Below are positions 37,701 to 48,642 of a DNA stretch of 64,000 nt, piece by piece. The number at the start of each line of letters is the position of its first letter. Within the stretch, counting starts at the first letter, position 1. A program made the translations under genes and the position numbers. This DNA is from Kalaharituber pfeilii (taxonomy: Eukaryota > Ascomycota > Pezizomycetes > Pezizales > Pezizaceae). Location: assembly GCA_015179045.1 (NCBI GenBank), contig WHUZ01000068.1, forward strand, positions 62,001 through 126,000. Direction: 5' to 3'. The notes under the pieces were generated by a model. The model was not told the DNA's origin and did not search any database. It worked only from the letters and a program-made list of their open reading frames with translations.

Positions 37701-39680
37701 TATCTAGAAACCAGGAATTCAGGATGGGGTATTCTAGATGCACAGCTTCTTGTTGCTGAGGCTTGTTTGTGGACGCTTCAGAACCTGCACTCAGATAGGC
37801 ACCCTCTATATTACTACTCTTGCCAGTACTGGTTGAAACACTGCCAATCCTATCAATCCTTAGTTACATCATTACCCAGCAACACTGCCACCACCTCAAT
37901 GTACCAACCAAAACTCGCATTGCTGGAGAATTTCTTGGGTTCGTTTAACTACCCGAGTAATGCTTATGTGAAGTGGTCGACATGGCTACATAAGCATAAT
38001 TGGTTGGATTTGAATTCTGAGTTGATGAAAATCAAGGATTCAATACAATCAACCCCCTTACGACCTATTTTTGCCGTAGCAATAGGTGGATTAGGTCATT
38101 TGGCTAGCTATCTGTGGGCCGCTGAGGAAGGCGACATGCACCTATGGAACAAGTCTGGTGAATCTTTGTCGTATGTAGCTGCTAAGAGTGGTGGTCTATG
38201 GACAGTGAAACAAATGCTGTGCAGGGGAGCTGATGTCAACGTTGTGGGGGGTGAGCATCGAACTGCCCTGGGTGTAGCTGTATATGAGGGATATCGACAA
38301 ATAGTCTCACTTCTGCTAGATTATGGAGCAGATGCCTATGCTGTGGGTAGCGAGTATGGAACTGCCCTGGGTGCAGCTGCATATTGGAGGAGGAAAGAAA
38401 TAGTCTCACTTCTTCTAGATCGAGGAGCAGATGCCAATGTTGTGGGTTGCAGGTATGGAACTGCCCTGGGTGTAGCTGCATATTGGGGGAGGAAAGAAAT
38501 AATCTCACTTCTGCTAGATCGAGGAGCAGATGTAAACATTGTGGGTGGCAAGTATGGAACTGCCCTGGGTGCAGCTGCATATGGGTATAAGCAAAGAATA
38601 TTCGGAGAATGGGTTCCCAACACACTACGAAAAGAAATAGTCGCACTTCTGCTAGATCGAGGAGCAGATGCCAATATTGTGGGTGGCGAGTATGGAACTG
38701 CCCTGGGTGCAGCTGTGTACTCGGGAAGGAAAGAAATAGTCTCACTTCTGCTAGATCGAGGAGCAGATGCCAATGTTCTGGGTGGCGACTATGGAACTGC
38801 CCTGGGTGCAGCCGTGCACTCGGGAAGGAAAGAAATAGTCTCACTTCTGCTAGACCGAGGAGCAGATGCCAATGTTGTAGGTTGCAAGTATGGAACTGCC
38901 CTAGGTGCAGCTGCGTATTCGGGAAGGAAAGAAATAGTCTCACTTCTGCTAGATCGAGGAGCAGATGCCAATGTTGTGGGTGGCTGCTATGGAACTGCCC
39001 TGGGTGCAGCTGCAAATGGGCATCAACAAAGAAAATTCCCATTTCTGTTAAGTGTACGCCATGTAATCAGGGATTCAACAGAAATAGTCGCACTTCTGCT
39101 AGATCGAGGAGCGGATGCTAATGTTGTGGGTGGCGAGTATGGAACCGCCCTGGGTGCAGCTGCATTTAATGGGAACAAAGAAATAGTCTCACTTCTGCTA
39201 GATCGCGGAGCGGATGTCAATGTTGTCGGCGGCAAGTATGGAACTGCCCTGAGTGCAGCTGCATATAAGAATAGGAAAAAAGTTGTCTCACTTCTACTAG
39301 ATCGAGGAGCAGATGCCAATGTCGTGGGTGGCGAGTATGGCACTGCCCTTGGTGCAGCTGCGTATGGAGGTGAGAAGGAAATAGTCTCACTTCTGCTAGA
39401 TCGAGGAGCAGATGCCAATGTTGTCGGTGGCGAGTATGGAACTGCCCTTGATCCAGCTGTGTATGGGAGTGACCGAAGAGTATGGGCTACCAACATGGAT
39501 AGACAAGAAATAGTCGCACTTCTGCTAGATCGAGGAGCTGATGTCAACGTTGTGGGCGTTGTGGGCGGCAAATATAGAACTGTCCTAGGTGCGGCGGTAT
39601 ATTTTGGTCTAAAGAATATAGTGTTACTCCTGCTGGATCGAGGGGCCAATGCATTTCCTCCCCTCCCTGACGGCCACTAA
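34771..39680 (+). CDS. NACHT-ankyrin NLR-like protein, copy C (exon 1 frameshift, early stop)
   Basis: The exon pattern matches copy B: 34771-35465, 35593-35824, 35893-36006, 36068-36097, 36153-36248, 36311-36484, 36545-36569, 36641-37225 and 37337-39680. The domains are the same, with P-loop GAGKTKL on the 25-nt exon, Walker B VLDALDEC near 36912, a winged-helix-like region and about 15 ankyrin units. Exon 1 has an 11-nt insertion at about 35429-35439, which shifts the frame and gives a stop at 35467-35469 if intron 1 is retained, or soon after splicing. The last ankyrin unit is cut by TAA at 39678-39680 (CAC TAA where A and B have CAC CCC). The same frame then runs open to 39797. The NACHT and ankyrin exons are otherwise intact, so a product starting downstream or from an alternative exon is conceivable. 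A recent pseudogene is more likely. Confidence 0.8.
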
Positions 39681-39760
39681 TCGCCCCTAGATTTGGCAAC
39701 CCAGCGAGGATACGAAGATATCGTGCAACTTTTGCAGTCAAAGAGAGTCAATTTTGCCAC
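38220..39760 (+). repeat. 99-bp ankyrin-coding tandem array of copy C (about 15 units)
   Basis: Variable triplets include WRR, WGR, SGR (three successive units), NGN, KNR and GGE. Three long units interrupt the regular period (near 38580-38640, 39010-39090 and 39460-39510). All three are followed by EIVALLLDR where regular units have EIVSLLLDR. Confidence 0.9.
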
Positions 39761-39829
39761 AAATGTGGGCACTGGTTCCATTAATACGTTGGGATAAGTT
39801 GCGCAGGTTTCAATGATATGCCTTGTGAA

Positions 39830-40180
39830 TCGGTAAATCAGACAGCCCTGAGTGCCGGTGGTGTGGGGAAGAGGAGGAAACCACCAGACATGTGCTCTCC
39901 AGATGCAGGTCATGGAAGCGGAAGTGGCCCGGGGGAATGGCAGACTTAATTAAGGCCACCGAAGGACAAGGACAAGGACATCCTACTGCAGTTGCTTGAT
40001 TGGATCGAGGAATAAGGGCCTTTGATTAAATAAGGACAATGGAACTTTCAATTGGATAGTTTTCTTTACCTTTAATTTTACCTGGTTCTATTTTTCTTTT
40101 CCTTACCATGTAACTAAACCTCGTCATAGCCCGAAGGGCGGCATACGAGTATTGATATATATAAAAAAAAAAAAAAAAAA
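39830..40180 (+). mobile_element. 5'-truncated LINE (family 1) with C-terminal zinc knuckle and 3' tail
   Basis: A 351-bp insertion with target duplications GCCTTGTGAA (39820-39829) and GCCCTGTGAA (40181-40190). It encodes the last part of a non-LTR retrotransposon ORF2, SPECRWCGEEEETTRHVLS followed by RCRSWK, a C-x2-C-x10-H-x5-C zinc knuckle typical of Tad-like LINEs. The 3' UTR and tail (ATAGCCCGAAGGGCGGCATA, then a poly-A run) follow. It is absent from the B and D flanks. Confidence 0.85.
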
Positions 40181-40329
40181 GCCCTGTGAAGGATTCGTTC
40201 TTGACAAGTTTAGGTAGTAATGCGCTTTTGAAATTGATATGCTTTTCTAAATCCATCGTGGCCCTTCTCTTTGATATATTGCCGAAGGTCGGCACCGATG
40301 ATGGCAATACAAGAGTCTAGCTATTCTTT

Positions 40330-40422
40330 CTTTCTTCTTTTTTTTTTTTTGGGGCGAGTGTGTGTATGTGTATGTGTTGGTCACATGACCCCGCATACAG
40401 GCTACCTGCCTACGGTAGTGAA
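40330..40422 (-). mobile_element. Old family 2 LINE tail in copy C flank
   Basis: A T run, then CACATGACCCCGCATACAGG and CTACCTGCCTACGG. Orthologous tails lie at 18764-18850 and 44736-44822, so the insertion predates the duplications. Confidence 0.55.
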
Positions 40423-40896
40423 GCTTCTAGTATACACTTCGTTCCTGGGCTATGTCACATGTATAGCTCTGGCTAACTATGTAATCTGAGGCGGTACTTT
40501 TGAACGGGGTGGTTGCCTGTTTTCATGCCGTAGGGTTCTGTACTGGGAGGTCTCGAGGAAATATTGAATGAGGAGGGCAAGAGAGTAGGATCGTACGTTG
40601 ACAGGTTGAGATGGATACAAAGATGTATGTAAAACTGATGAAATGGTATGTAGAAAAGATGATGATGCGCATAAAATCAACAAGTCATACATCTACGTAT
40701 ATATCCGCCACGTCGGCAGTCTTCCGAGCCTTACCCTCATTTCTACTAACCTTGCTTGACCGACGACGCTATCCGGTCTGGCCTAAGATCATTGCACATT
40801 TTTCCGGCTCCCGCTAAGACAGCAGTCTAGTGTCTGATCGCGTGTCGTCTTCTATACCATGTAGACTTTGTGCATCTGGTTTGTTCTTACGGTTTA

Positions 40897-41089
40897 AGGT
40901 TACTTGAATGGGCGGGGCAATGAGGGGACATCCATCTTTCCTTGACTTGAATGGGACATTTATCTTTCCTTTCTTATTCTTACTTATTTTTTAGTGTAAA
41001 CACCTCCTTTCATGTATTTAAACATCGCCATAGCCCATAGGGCGGCATGCGATTAATGATATATAAAAAAAAAAAAAAAAAAAAAAAAA
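40897..41089 (+). mobile_element. LINE tail insertion, family 1
   Basis: Flanked by perfect TTACGGTTTA at 40887-40896 and 41090-41099. It ends ATAGCCCATAGGGCGGCATG, then CGATTAATGATATAT and poly-A. The empty site is visible in the copy B flank (GTTCTTACAGTTTATTG near 19396). Confidence 0.88.
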
Positions 41090-41533
41090 TTACGGTTTAT
41101 GTTTCTATGTGACCTTGACCATGAGATGTATAAAGCTGGCTAGTCTGCAATCGATCTGAGTTTTCTATGCTCGGGGGTGTCCTCATTTGCTAACTGCAGT
41201 TAGTGGTCAGCTATTATTTGTTCAATTATAAAGCCTTTAGATATATATCTCTCGAGATGCTGGCATTAAACTGCCTTTACGTATTAGCGGTAGTCACATT
41301 AGAAAAACCCGGCCGGACTTTCCAGATCTCGAAATTTTGATAAGTCCGGGGAATCCAGCCAAGTCCATACAAAATTGTATCTTTTTTTTTTTTTTCATGA
41401 GATAAATCCCCAGTCGGATATTTTGCATGCTGCATTGTATATATGATGTGATTGCAGGCCCCGATACAGCAGTATTCAGGACTCAGCACGCATAAATCTG
41501 TGTGGATCTTTCAGAGCCACAATCAGTTTCCAT

Positions 41534-41568
41534 ATCGCCGTAGCCCATTGGGCGGCATGCGATTAATG

Positions 41569-41613
<45 letters not shown>
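41534..41613 (+). mobile_element. About 80-bp LINE tail insertion, family 1
   Basis: Target duplications AATCAGTTTCCAT (41521-41533) and AATCAGTGTCCAT (41614-41626). The insert is only the tail hairpin GTAGCCCATTGGGCGGC and a long A run. It is absent at the matching position of copy B (about 19907-19920). Confidence 0.8.
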
Positions 41614-41618
<5 letters not shown>

Positions 41619-41803
41619 GTGTCCATTTCAGAATCCATTTCGATTTTCACGAGAGGGTATTCAAGAGGGTACTCAGATCAGAGCCCAGATAAACTGGTTT
41701 GTCCACTGGATCTCATTTTGTATGGAGATAGTCTAATCTGAATACCGCTATTGATAGCAGTGCTTATGCTTGAACCAAAGGTCTGGCGATTTTCATACTT
41801 TGT

Positions 41804-42383
41804 CTTCACGTGATGGCCCAGCCTCTCCAATGGCCTGTAGCTCAGATGTAATCGGTTGCTTTCCTCCGCCCTGGTGATCTTTGCCGCCTGTCGTAGTCCA
41901 GCCTCCGTAACAAATTCGTCCTGGTATTGCAGTTGAGTGCCAATCTTGGCCAGTTTGTCCGCTTCGACATTGCCGGGTATCCCTCTGTGTCCCTTCACCC
42001 ATAAGACAGCTACGTCCTTGTCCCCTCGCGAAAGTCTCTCTTCCCATGCTTGTCTGAGTGCGTTTGTTGCGCCGTCGTGGGTCAGAAGGCCCTGAGCTAT
42101 CTTCTGCATTTTCTGTATGGCTACCTTGGAGTCCGTTACTATCATGACCTCCGACTCGACCGACTTAAGAGCCTCGGCGATCACCAGCAGCTCCGCGTCG
42201 TTGACTGTGGCTTTGGTTCCCAGGTACATTGCTGTCTTGTCGGTTTGTGATTTCATGCCCGCCCCCGCCTTTGCTCCTATCTAGCCCTCGTCCTCCTCTT
42301 CTTCGATTAATCGTAGCCATTCCTCCTTCTCGGCGTCTGCTGTGAGGGTTGGTAGGACGGCCAGGGGTAGGGGGTCCCGATAA
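41804..42383 (-). mobile_element. Internal LINE ORF2 fragment with RNase H domain
   Basis: The minus strand encodes a degenerate RNase H domain: DAELLVIAEALKSVES (Glu), VMIVTDSKVAIQ (Asp) and LWVKGHRGIPGNVEADKLAK (His and last Asp). A TAG lies just upstream, where the first catalytic Asp of a YxDGSK-type motif would be expected. There is no 3' UTR or poly-A at its 3' end (about 41804) and no target duplication. The fragment therefore looks like a rearrangement junction between the copy C flank and the D array, not a simple insertion. Confidence 0.75.
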
Positions 42384-42835
42384 CAATAGTCTCACTTCTG
42401 CTAGATCACGGAGCAGATGCCAAAATTGTGTGTGGTAGCTATGGAACTGCCCTGGGTGTAGCTGCATTTTACGGGAACAAAGAAATAGTCTCACTTCTGC
42501 TAGATCACCGAGCAGACACCAATATTGTAGGCGACGACTACGGAACTGCCCTGGGTGCAGCTGCATTTAACAGGAACAAAGAAATAGTCTCACTTCTGCT
42601 AGATCACGGAGCAGACACCAACATTGTGTGTGGCAGCTATGGAACTGCCCTAGGTGTAGCTGCATTTTACGGGAACAAAGAAATAGTCTCACTTCTGCTA
42701 GATCACGCAGCAGATATCAACACTGTGGGCAACTGTGGAACTGCCCTGGGTGCAGCTGCATTACGCAGGAACAAAGAAATAGTCTCACTTCTGCTAGATC
42801 ACGGAGCAGACACTAACATTGTGGGTGGCGGCTAT

Positions 42836-43649
42836 TTTTTTTTTTTTTTTTTTTTTTATTCACGTAACCCTGCATACAGGCTACCAGCCTATGGCAGGGA
42901 CCCATATACCCGGGTCAGGTTAAAGCAGCTACCTATCTACACTACATACACGCTTGGTACACAATGTACCCTCCGGCCCTTCAACTAGCCCAGATCGAGG
43001 CTGGCGAACCATACCTCGACTGGGTTGCCCTCTACCCCCTCCTGCTTCTACCCTTTCTCCTCTAAGCCCTCCCAGCACTGCCAGGTGACCATCTCACCAC
43101 TCTCCTTCTTTCTCTTGGGCCGCTCCAGCTCGCCACCACATGTTCGGCACTCCAGGCTGCCCCACAAGAGCACCGCGCCTCCTCACCACTGATTTTCCTC
43201 CTCCACATAGCTCCACCTTTCCCAGTCCACGGCCAGGTGTAGTTGGTGCGGGCCCTCCTGCACCACTTCACAAACTTGCCCTTCCCGAACCCAGCTCGCT
43301 CCCATTCCTCCTTTCTCTTTCGAACTAACTCCTGGCGCAGTCCGCCCTCAGTGGCCTGCTCATCATACCTCATGCATCTGGCCCCTTAGCCCTCTCATCT
43401 GCCATCTCATTGACCTCTATCCCCACATGGGCCTTAACCCACGCAAGCCTCACAGCTCCGGATCCCTCAAATACCGCCGCCTTTCTGCCACGAGCGTACT
43501 CACACTCTCAACGCCTGCAATTGCCTCCACCTTCCCTCTCGCCGCTCCTTGAACCGCCCTATGCACTTGCGAAGGGCATGATACTGAAGCCTCTCGAACT
43601 CCTCTCTCCACTGCTTCTGTCCCCTCCACCCAATCTCGGATCCCCACAG
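42836..43649 (-). mobile_element. Degenerate LINE (family 2) 3' part inside array D
   Basis: A T run followed by the family 2 tail (CACGTAACCCTGCATACAGG, CTACCAGCCTATGG). On the minus strand remnants of ORF2 follow: RCSCGAAWSAEHVVASW (zinc-knuckle-like, 43062-43373 frame) and VRLAWVKAHVGIEVNEMADE (RNase H end), broken by stops. No target duplication is visible at the 5' junction (about 43649), and part of an ankyrin unit is missing there, so array DNA was lost on or after insertion. Confidence 0.8.
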
Positions 43650-43708
43650 TGAAATAGTCTCACTTCTGGTAGATCGAGAAGCAGATGCCAATGTTGTGGG
43701 TGGCCACT

Positions 43709-44104
43709 ATGGAACTGCTCTGGTTGCAACTGCATGGATGGGTGAGAAACAAATAGTCTCACATCTGCTGGATCGAGGAGCAGATGCCAATGTTGTGGGT
43801 GGCGAGTATGCCACTTCCCTGGGCGCAGCTGCGTATTCGGGAAGGAAAGAATAGCTCACTTCTGCTAGATCGAGGAGCAGATGCCGACGTTGTGGGTGGC
43901 AAGTATGGAACTGCTCTGGTTGCAACTGCATGGATGGGTGAGAAACAAATAGTCTCACATCTGCTGGATCGAGGAGCAGATGCCAATGTTGTGGGTGGCG
44001 AGTATGCCACTTCCCTGGGCGCAGCTGCGTATTCGGGAAGGAAAGAATAGCTCACTTCTGCTAGATCGAGGAGCAGATGCCGACGTTGTGGGTGGCAAGT
44101 ATGG
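43709..44104 (+). repeat. Tandem duplication of a 196-bp block in array D
   Basis: Two blocks of about 196 bp (two units minus 2 bp) share unusual changes: GCATGGATGGGTGAGAAAC, TATGCCACTTCCCTGGGC and the same 2-nt deletion GAAAGAATAGCTCAC (43846 and 44042). The deletion must have arisen before the duplication. Confidence 0.85.
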
Positions 44105-44565
44105 AACTGCACTGGGTGCAGCTGCATATTTGGGTGGAAAGAAATAGTCTCACTTCTGCTGGATCGAGGAGCGGATATCAATGTTGTGGGCGGCAAGTAT
44201 GGAACTGCACTGGGTGCAGCTGCACATTGGAGAAGCGAAGAAATAGTCTCACTTCTGCTAGATCGCGGAGCGGATATCAATGTTGTGGGCGGCAAGTATG
44301 AAACTGCACTGGGTGCAGCTGCACATTGGAGAAGCGAAGAAATAGTCTCACTTCTGCTAGATCGCGGAGCGGATATCAATGTTGTGGGCGGCAAGTATGG
44401 AACTGCCCTGGGTGCAGCTGCATATAAGAATAGGAAAAAAGTTGTCTCACTTCTACTAGATCGAGGAGCAGATACCAATGTCATGAAGATATCATGCAAC
44501 TTTTGGAGTCAAAGAGAGTCAATTCTGCCACAATGCGGGCACTGGTTCCATTGATACGTTGGAAT

Positions 44566-45507
44566 AAGTTGTGCAGGTTTCAATTATATTCTCTGTGAAG
44601 AATTCGTTCTTGACAAGCTTAGCCAGCAATGCGTTTTTGAAATTGATATTCTTTTCTAAATCCATCGTGGCCCTTCTCTGTGATATATTGCTGAAGTTCA
44701 GCGCTGGTGATGGTACTACAAGAGTCTAGCTATTCCTTTTTCTTTTTTCTTTTTTTTTCTGCGTGTGTATATGTGTATGTGTTAGTCACATAACCCGCAT
44801 ACGGGCTACCTGCCTATGGAGTGAAGCTCAGGATTCTAGTATACAGTTGGTTCCTGGGCGATGACACATGTATAGCTCTGGCTAACTGTGTAACTGGGAT
44901 GGTACTTTTGAATGGGGTGGTTGCCTGTTCATGCCGTGCGGCCCAGTACTGGGAGATCTCGAGGGAATATTGAATGAGGAGGGCAAGAGAGTAGGATCAT
45001 AGTATCTATTTGGTTCGTATTGACAGATGACGTTGACAGGTTGAGATGGATACAAAGATGTAAAACTGATAAAATGATAAGTAGAAAGATGATGATGCGC
45101 ATAAAACAAACAACTTATACATCTAAGTATATATCCGTCACGTTGGCAGTCCACCTGTTGTCTTCCGAACCTTAACCGCATTTCCACTCAACCTTTGCTT
45201 GACTTGCAAATGCTATCCAGTCTGGCGTAAGAAAATTGTACATTTTTCCGGCTCCCGCTAGCACAGCGCTCTAGTAATTACAGGTGTATAGTAGATCTTG
45301 ATCAGCATCTTGTATCTGATCCCAATGTTATCTTCTATACCATGTAGACTTTTGTGCATTTTACAGTTTATTGTTATCTGCATTATCTTGACCATGAGAT
45401 GTATTAAGGCTGGCTAGTCTGCGATCGATCTGAGTTTTATATGCTCGGGGGGTCGGTGTCCTCATTTGCTAATTGCAGTTAGTGGTCGGTTGCTATTTGT
45501 TCAATTA
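44566..45507. repeat. 3' flank of D, duplicate of 18593-19545
   Basis: Nearly identical to the copy B flank, including the old family 2 LINE tail at 44736-44822, and closer to B than to C. It ends exactly at the TA where MITE 3 is inserted. Confidence 0.8.
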
Positions 45508-46293
45508 TGGTGGAGTGCATCTATAAGGGACCCCCTGCAGCCAAAATTAAGGACTCAAACTTGAAATTCAATTTCATCACCCAACAACATCTGATTAAAA
45601 TTTAAAGAACGAAAATATGTACTATTTCGTCTGCTCTACAATCCTTCGCTTTCAAATTTGAAATTGAAGATTTTATACTCTGTATGGAGGCTCTTGAATT
45701 GTTACACGCCAACATTGCTAATTTTGCTTAATCAATATTAGTGTAGTGAGAGGAATTACTATATACAGAAATGATCTACTCTGTACGAGAGGTAGTGCAA
45801 CCAGACTACTAACTCAGATAAGTTTTATAGACATACGCATCCAGCACTAGTACCTAAACTCTGTTGTACTCTACTATATACAAAAGCTAGTCTCGTAAAA
45901 CCAGTACACAACCATCTCTATGTTCCTCCATAGTCCGTAAACATTTATAAAAAATGAGTAGCTATATCAGAAAGAGAATCTAGAGCTTGTGAGAATAATC
46001 GCAGTTGAAAGAAGTTGTATAGTCACTGTCCAGAACTTAACTTGATCGAGCTATCTGAAGCTGAAAAGCTGTTTCAATGTATAGAATAATAGTCAGGCTC
46101 ACAGTCTAGCGAGTCGTGCAAAAGTCAGATATTGAGCAGTGCAACAATCAGGTACGAGTGGCCCAAAGAATCAAGTTCGAAGCTGAGCAAGTGATATAAG
46201 GAGGTGAATCAATGCGACCAGCAGCAAATTTTGGTGTATTAGTCAGCAAGTCAGCAAATGTTACAACTGGTCCCTTATAGATGCACTCCACCA
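45508..46293. mobile_element. MITE 3, 786 bp, TA target duplication
   Basis: Perfect terminal inverted repeats of 25 bp begin TGGTGGAGTGCATCTATAAG. TA flanks are at 45506-45507 and 46294-46295. The copy C flank shows the empty site TTCAATTATAAAGCC near 41221. It has no open frame of note and is AT-rich inside. Probably a non-autonomous Tc1/mariner or pogo relative. Confidence 0.88.
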
Positions 46294-46299
46294 TAAAAT

Positions 46300-46351
46300 A
46301 TGTATTCGGACAGGGGTACTAATGCACATTATGCGCTACGTCCGAATACAT
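46300..46351. repeat. Short inverted repeat beside MITE 3
   Basis: A 12-bp perfect inversion, ATGTATTCGGAC / GTCCGAATACAT, with a 28-bp spacer. It could be the collapsed ends of another small transposon or a cruciform-forming site. Confidence 0.5.
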
Positions 46352-48590
46352 CTTTTACTAGCTAGTAGAGGAATGGAAGATATGTCAGCACAGGAGCAAG
46401 TGCAGCACCGCGCAGGAGAAATGACTTTAGAGGACTTCCGCAAATTATTTCCTAATCTCGATGGTAAGCTAATGGCATTATCTTCGCGCATGCTGTTGAT
46501 TACCAAGGCATTTTGGGGTGTCATTGAGTATTGTCAGGGTAACCAACAATAATAATTGACCACTTCGCTGGCAGCTAACATCCTGGGAGTTAACATTTTC
46601 ACTACCGAAAATATAAAGAGGCAATCTCCCTGCCATGCGAATGCGCATTTCTTCGTTGAGCTTCCGAATTCATCCCTTTCCCCAGAGCCATTTATCAAAA
46701 ATGTAGTGCGGTTCACAATGTCACGCCGTTTGGTTAATTTTCATTCTGTGAGGGTCTTGGCAACCCCCTCAAACACAATAGTCTGAAAATTTGCGCTAGC
46801 AGTGGGGGTCTGCTTCTAATCACAACAACCCCCGGAAAACTATAATGAGAGGGGTAGCGCCACCTCTTATAATTCTTATCTCACTAGTAGTTTTCCTCCT
46901 TTGAGCCAGCATTGCCAAACAAACCATAAAATAACATAACAAATTTAAAGGGTATAACGGAATGCAAGAAAATTTCGCGTATTTTGCAATTGGTAATGCA
47001 GGACTGTTCCACAGTTTGTGCTGAGAAGTCTTCCAAACCGTCCACTGGCCTTCCTCCAGCCTATAAAAATCATTCTATCAAAGTAATACATGGAGGTCAG
47101 CGACGTTATATTCCCAGTCTTCTACCGTAGAACCAAGGTTTGACCCTATCGACGTCATTAAACGTACTAAGAAAACGCGTCTGTCCCCGCTTTTCCAGAT
47201 TCTTCTGCCCCCCTTTTCCTATTCATCCGCTCTTATGAGACTCATCCATTTTGCTCTCCAGATATATGCTCGGCACTTCGTAAGGCAGGAATTTCCTATG
47301 TATAGGCCTGATGGGTCAATGTATTCTTCAAGAATGCGCACGGAACGTTGGATGTTGGTGAGTTCAGAAGCAGGTGCCCACTTTCCTTGTAGCCGTGCCG
47401 CGACTCGTGCCGCTTCACTGGCATGCAACAGTGTTCAATGCAATGGTTAGTTCCAAAGAAAGTTAAAAACTAGATTGCGGAGAATGCAAACCGCGTAGTG
47501 TGATGATATATCCACCCCAACCGACTTAAACTCTATACCAACCAGCTACCCCCTCCATAACCACTTCCACGCGCCTTTCCTCCCTTTATTTTATCCAGTG
47601 ACCGTGCCCATCTCGATGCCTCCAACTTGTTACTTTGGCAACCTTCCAGAACTGTTCATCGAGTCGGCGGGTGAGATGTCCTCAGCGCGCTAGTATCGCG
47701 ACACTTGGCAGCTCTTCATTACCATAACGAACAAACGAACGCTCCCAAACCTCCCTCCCCCATTCCCAACCATGAGATATCGAAGAACAGAAGCCATGAA
47801 CGGTGCGAAGCATTGGCCACGGAGGAATGCTAGGCAACGGGATGATGATATTTTTAATAAGTTCCCGTAATCAGGAGTGGTCAGAGGGGGGAGGTGGGAG
47901 AGGGAAAGGAGGGAAAGGAGGGAAAAGAGGGAAAAGAGGGAAAGGAGAGGATGAAGATACATGAATGGTACCAAAAAGGTCGAAAGGTCTATCAGATAGA
48001 CATGCTAGCTAATTTCTGGAAACAAAGGTGAACGGTCAATAGCGAAAGATAACACGCCCAATAAGTTTTCCCCTTATTAACCACCCCGGACCCAAAAAAT
48101 AATACACTAGTCACCGATTCAACGCCTATTTCGAAATAAATCCGAGATTGGTGCATCATAATACTAGCCAGGAGGATATTTCGCAAGGCTGCTACACTTT
48201 GCAGAGCTTTCCCGTCCGTTTTCGTTCGCCGGTCGCATTTTTGGGAACAGGATTACCCAGGACCGAATGCGCGCGTCATTCACCCACATTCTGGTTGCCG
48301 ACCAGTTGTTGCTTTAACATCCTGGCATCTGATGCACAACAGTTGCTGCTGATGGCATCGGAAAAATCGCTAACCCTAGAACAAATATCCCTTGGCATGA
48401 TGTGGATCCTTCCGAAAAAACTAAGCCCACATACCAGACATGTATCTACCTTCAGTGTATCCGAATGATCCCAAGGTAGGTTTGTTCATGTAAACTAGGT
48501 CCGATCCATCGATCAGGAGACTTCAGAAGGTAGGTGCCACAGGTAGGTCCTCCCTTGTTGATGCTGAGAGTTGTAGTTGAGGACGTATTA

Positions 48591-48642
48591 TTTTTTTTGG
48601 TAACGCAACCCCGCACACAGGCTGTCAGCCTATGGCAGGAAA
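48591..48642 (-). mobile_element. Short LINE tail, family 2
   Basis: A T run, GGTAACGCAACCCCGCACAC, then AGGCTGTCAGCCTATGGCAG. Flanked by GTTGAGGACGTATTA (48576-48590) and GTTGAGGTGTATTA (48643-48656), an imperfect target duplication. Confidence 0.65.

Larger units (their letters stand above)
27301..41803. repeat. Segmental duplication, copy 2 (contains NLR copy C)
   Basis: Colinear with 7091-20083. It is longer because it keeps about 330 bp (27655-27990), about 100 bp (31115-31230) and about 650 bp (33300-33960) missing from copy 1, and because three LINE tails (39830-40180, 40897-41089, 41534-41613) were added in the 3' flank. The left edge lies about 200 bp from the foldback element. The right edge abuts an internal LINE fragment at about 41804. 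Confidence 0.85.
42384..44565 (+). pseudogene. NLR copy D: orphan ankyrin array fragment
   Basis: Ankyrin-coding 99-bp units without N-terminal or NACHT exons. The 5' part (42384-42835) has about five units of a distinct subtype (LLLDHGADTNIV with FYGN, FNRN or LRRN). A LINE remnant then interrupts the array until about 43649. The 3' part has several frame breaks: AAAGAATAGCTCAC with two bases lost, at about 43849 and 44045, and one base lost near 44137. The end skips the last unit and joins directly to the conserved C-terminal coding sequence (ATATCATGCAACTTTTGGAG). The 3' flank resembles that of copy B more than C. Confidence 0.85.
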
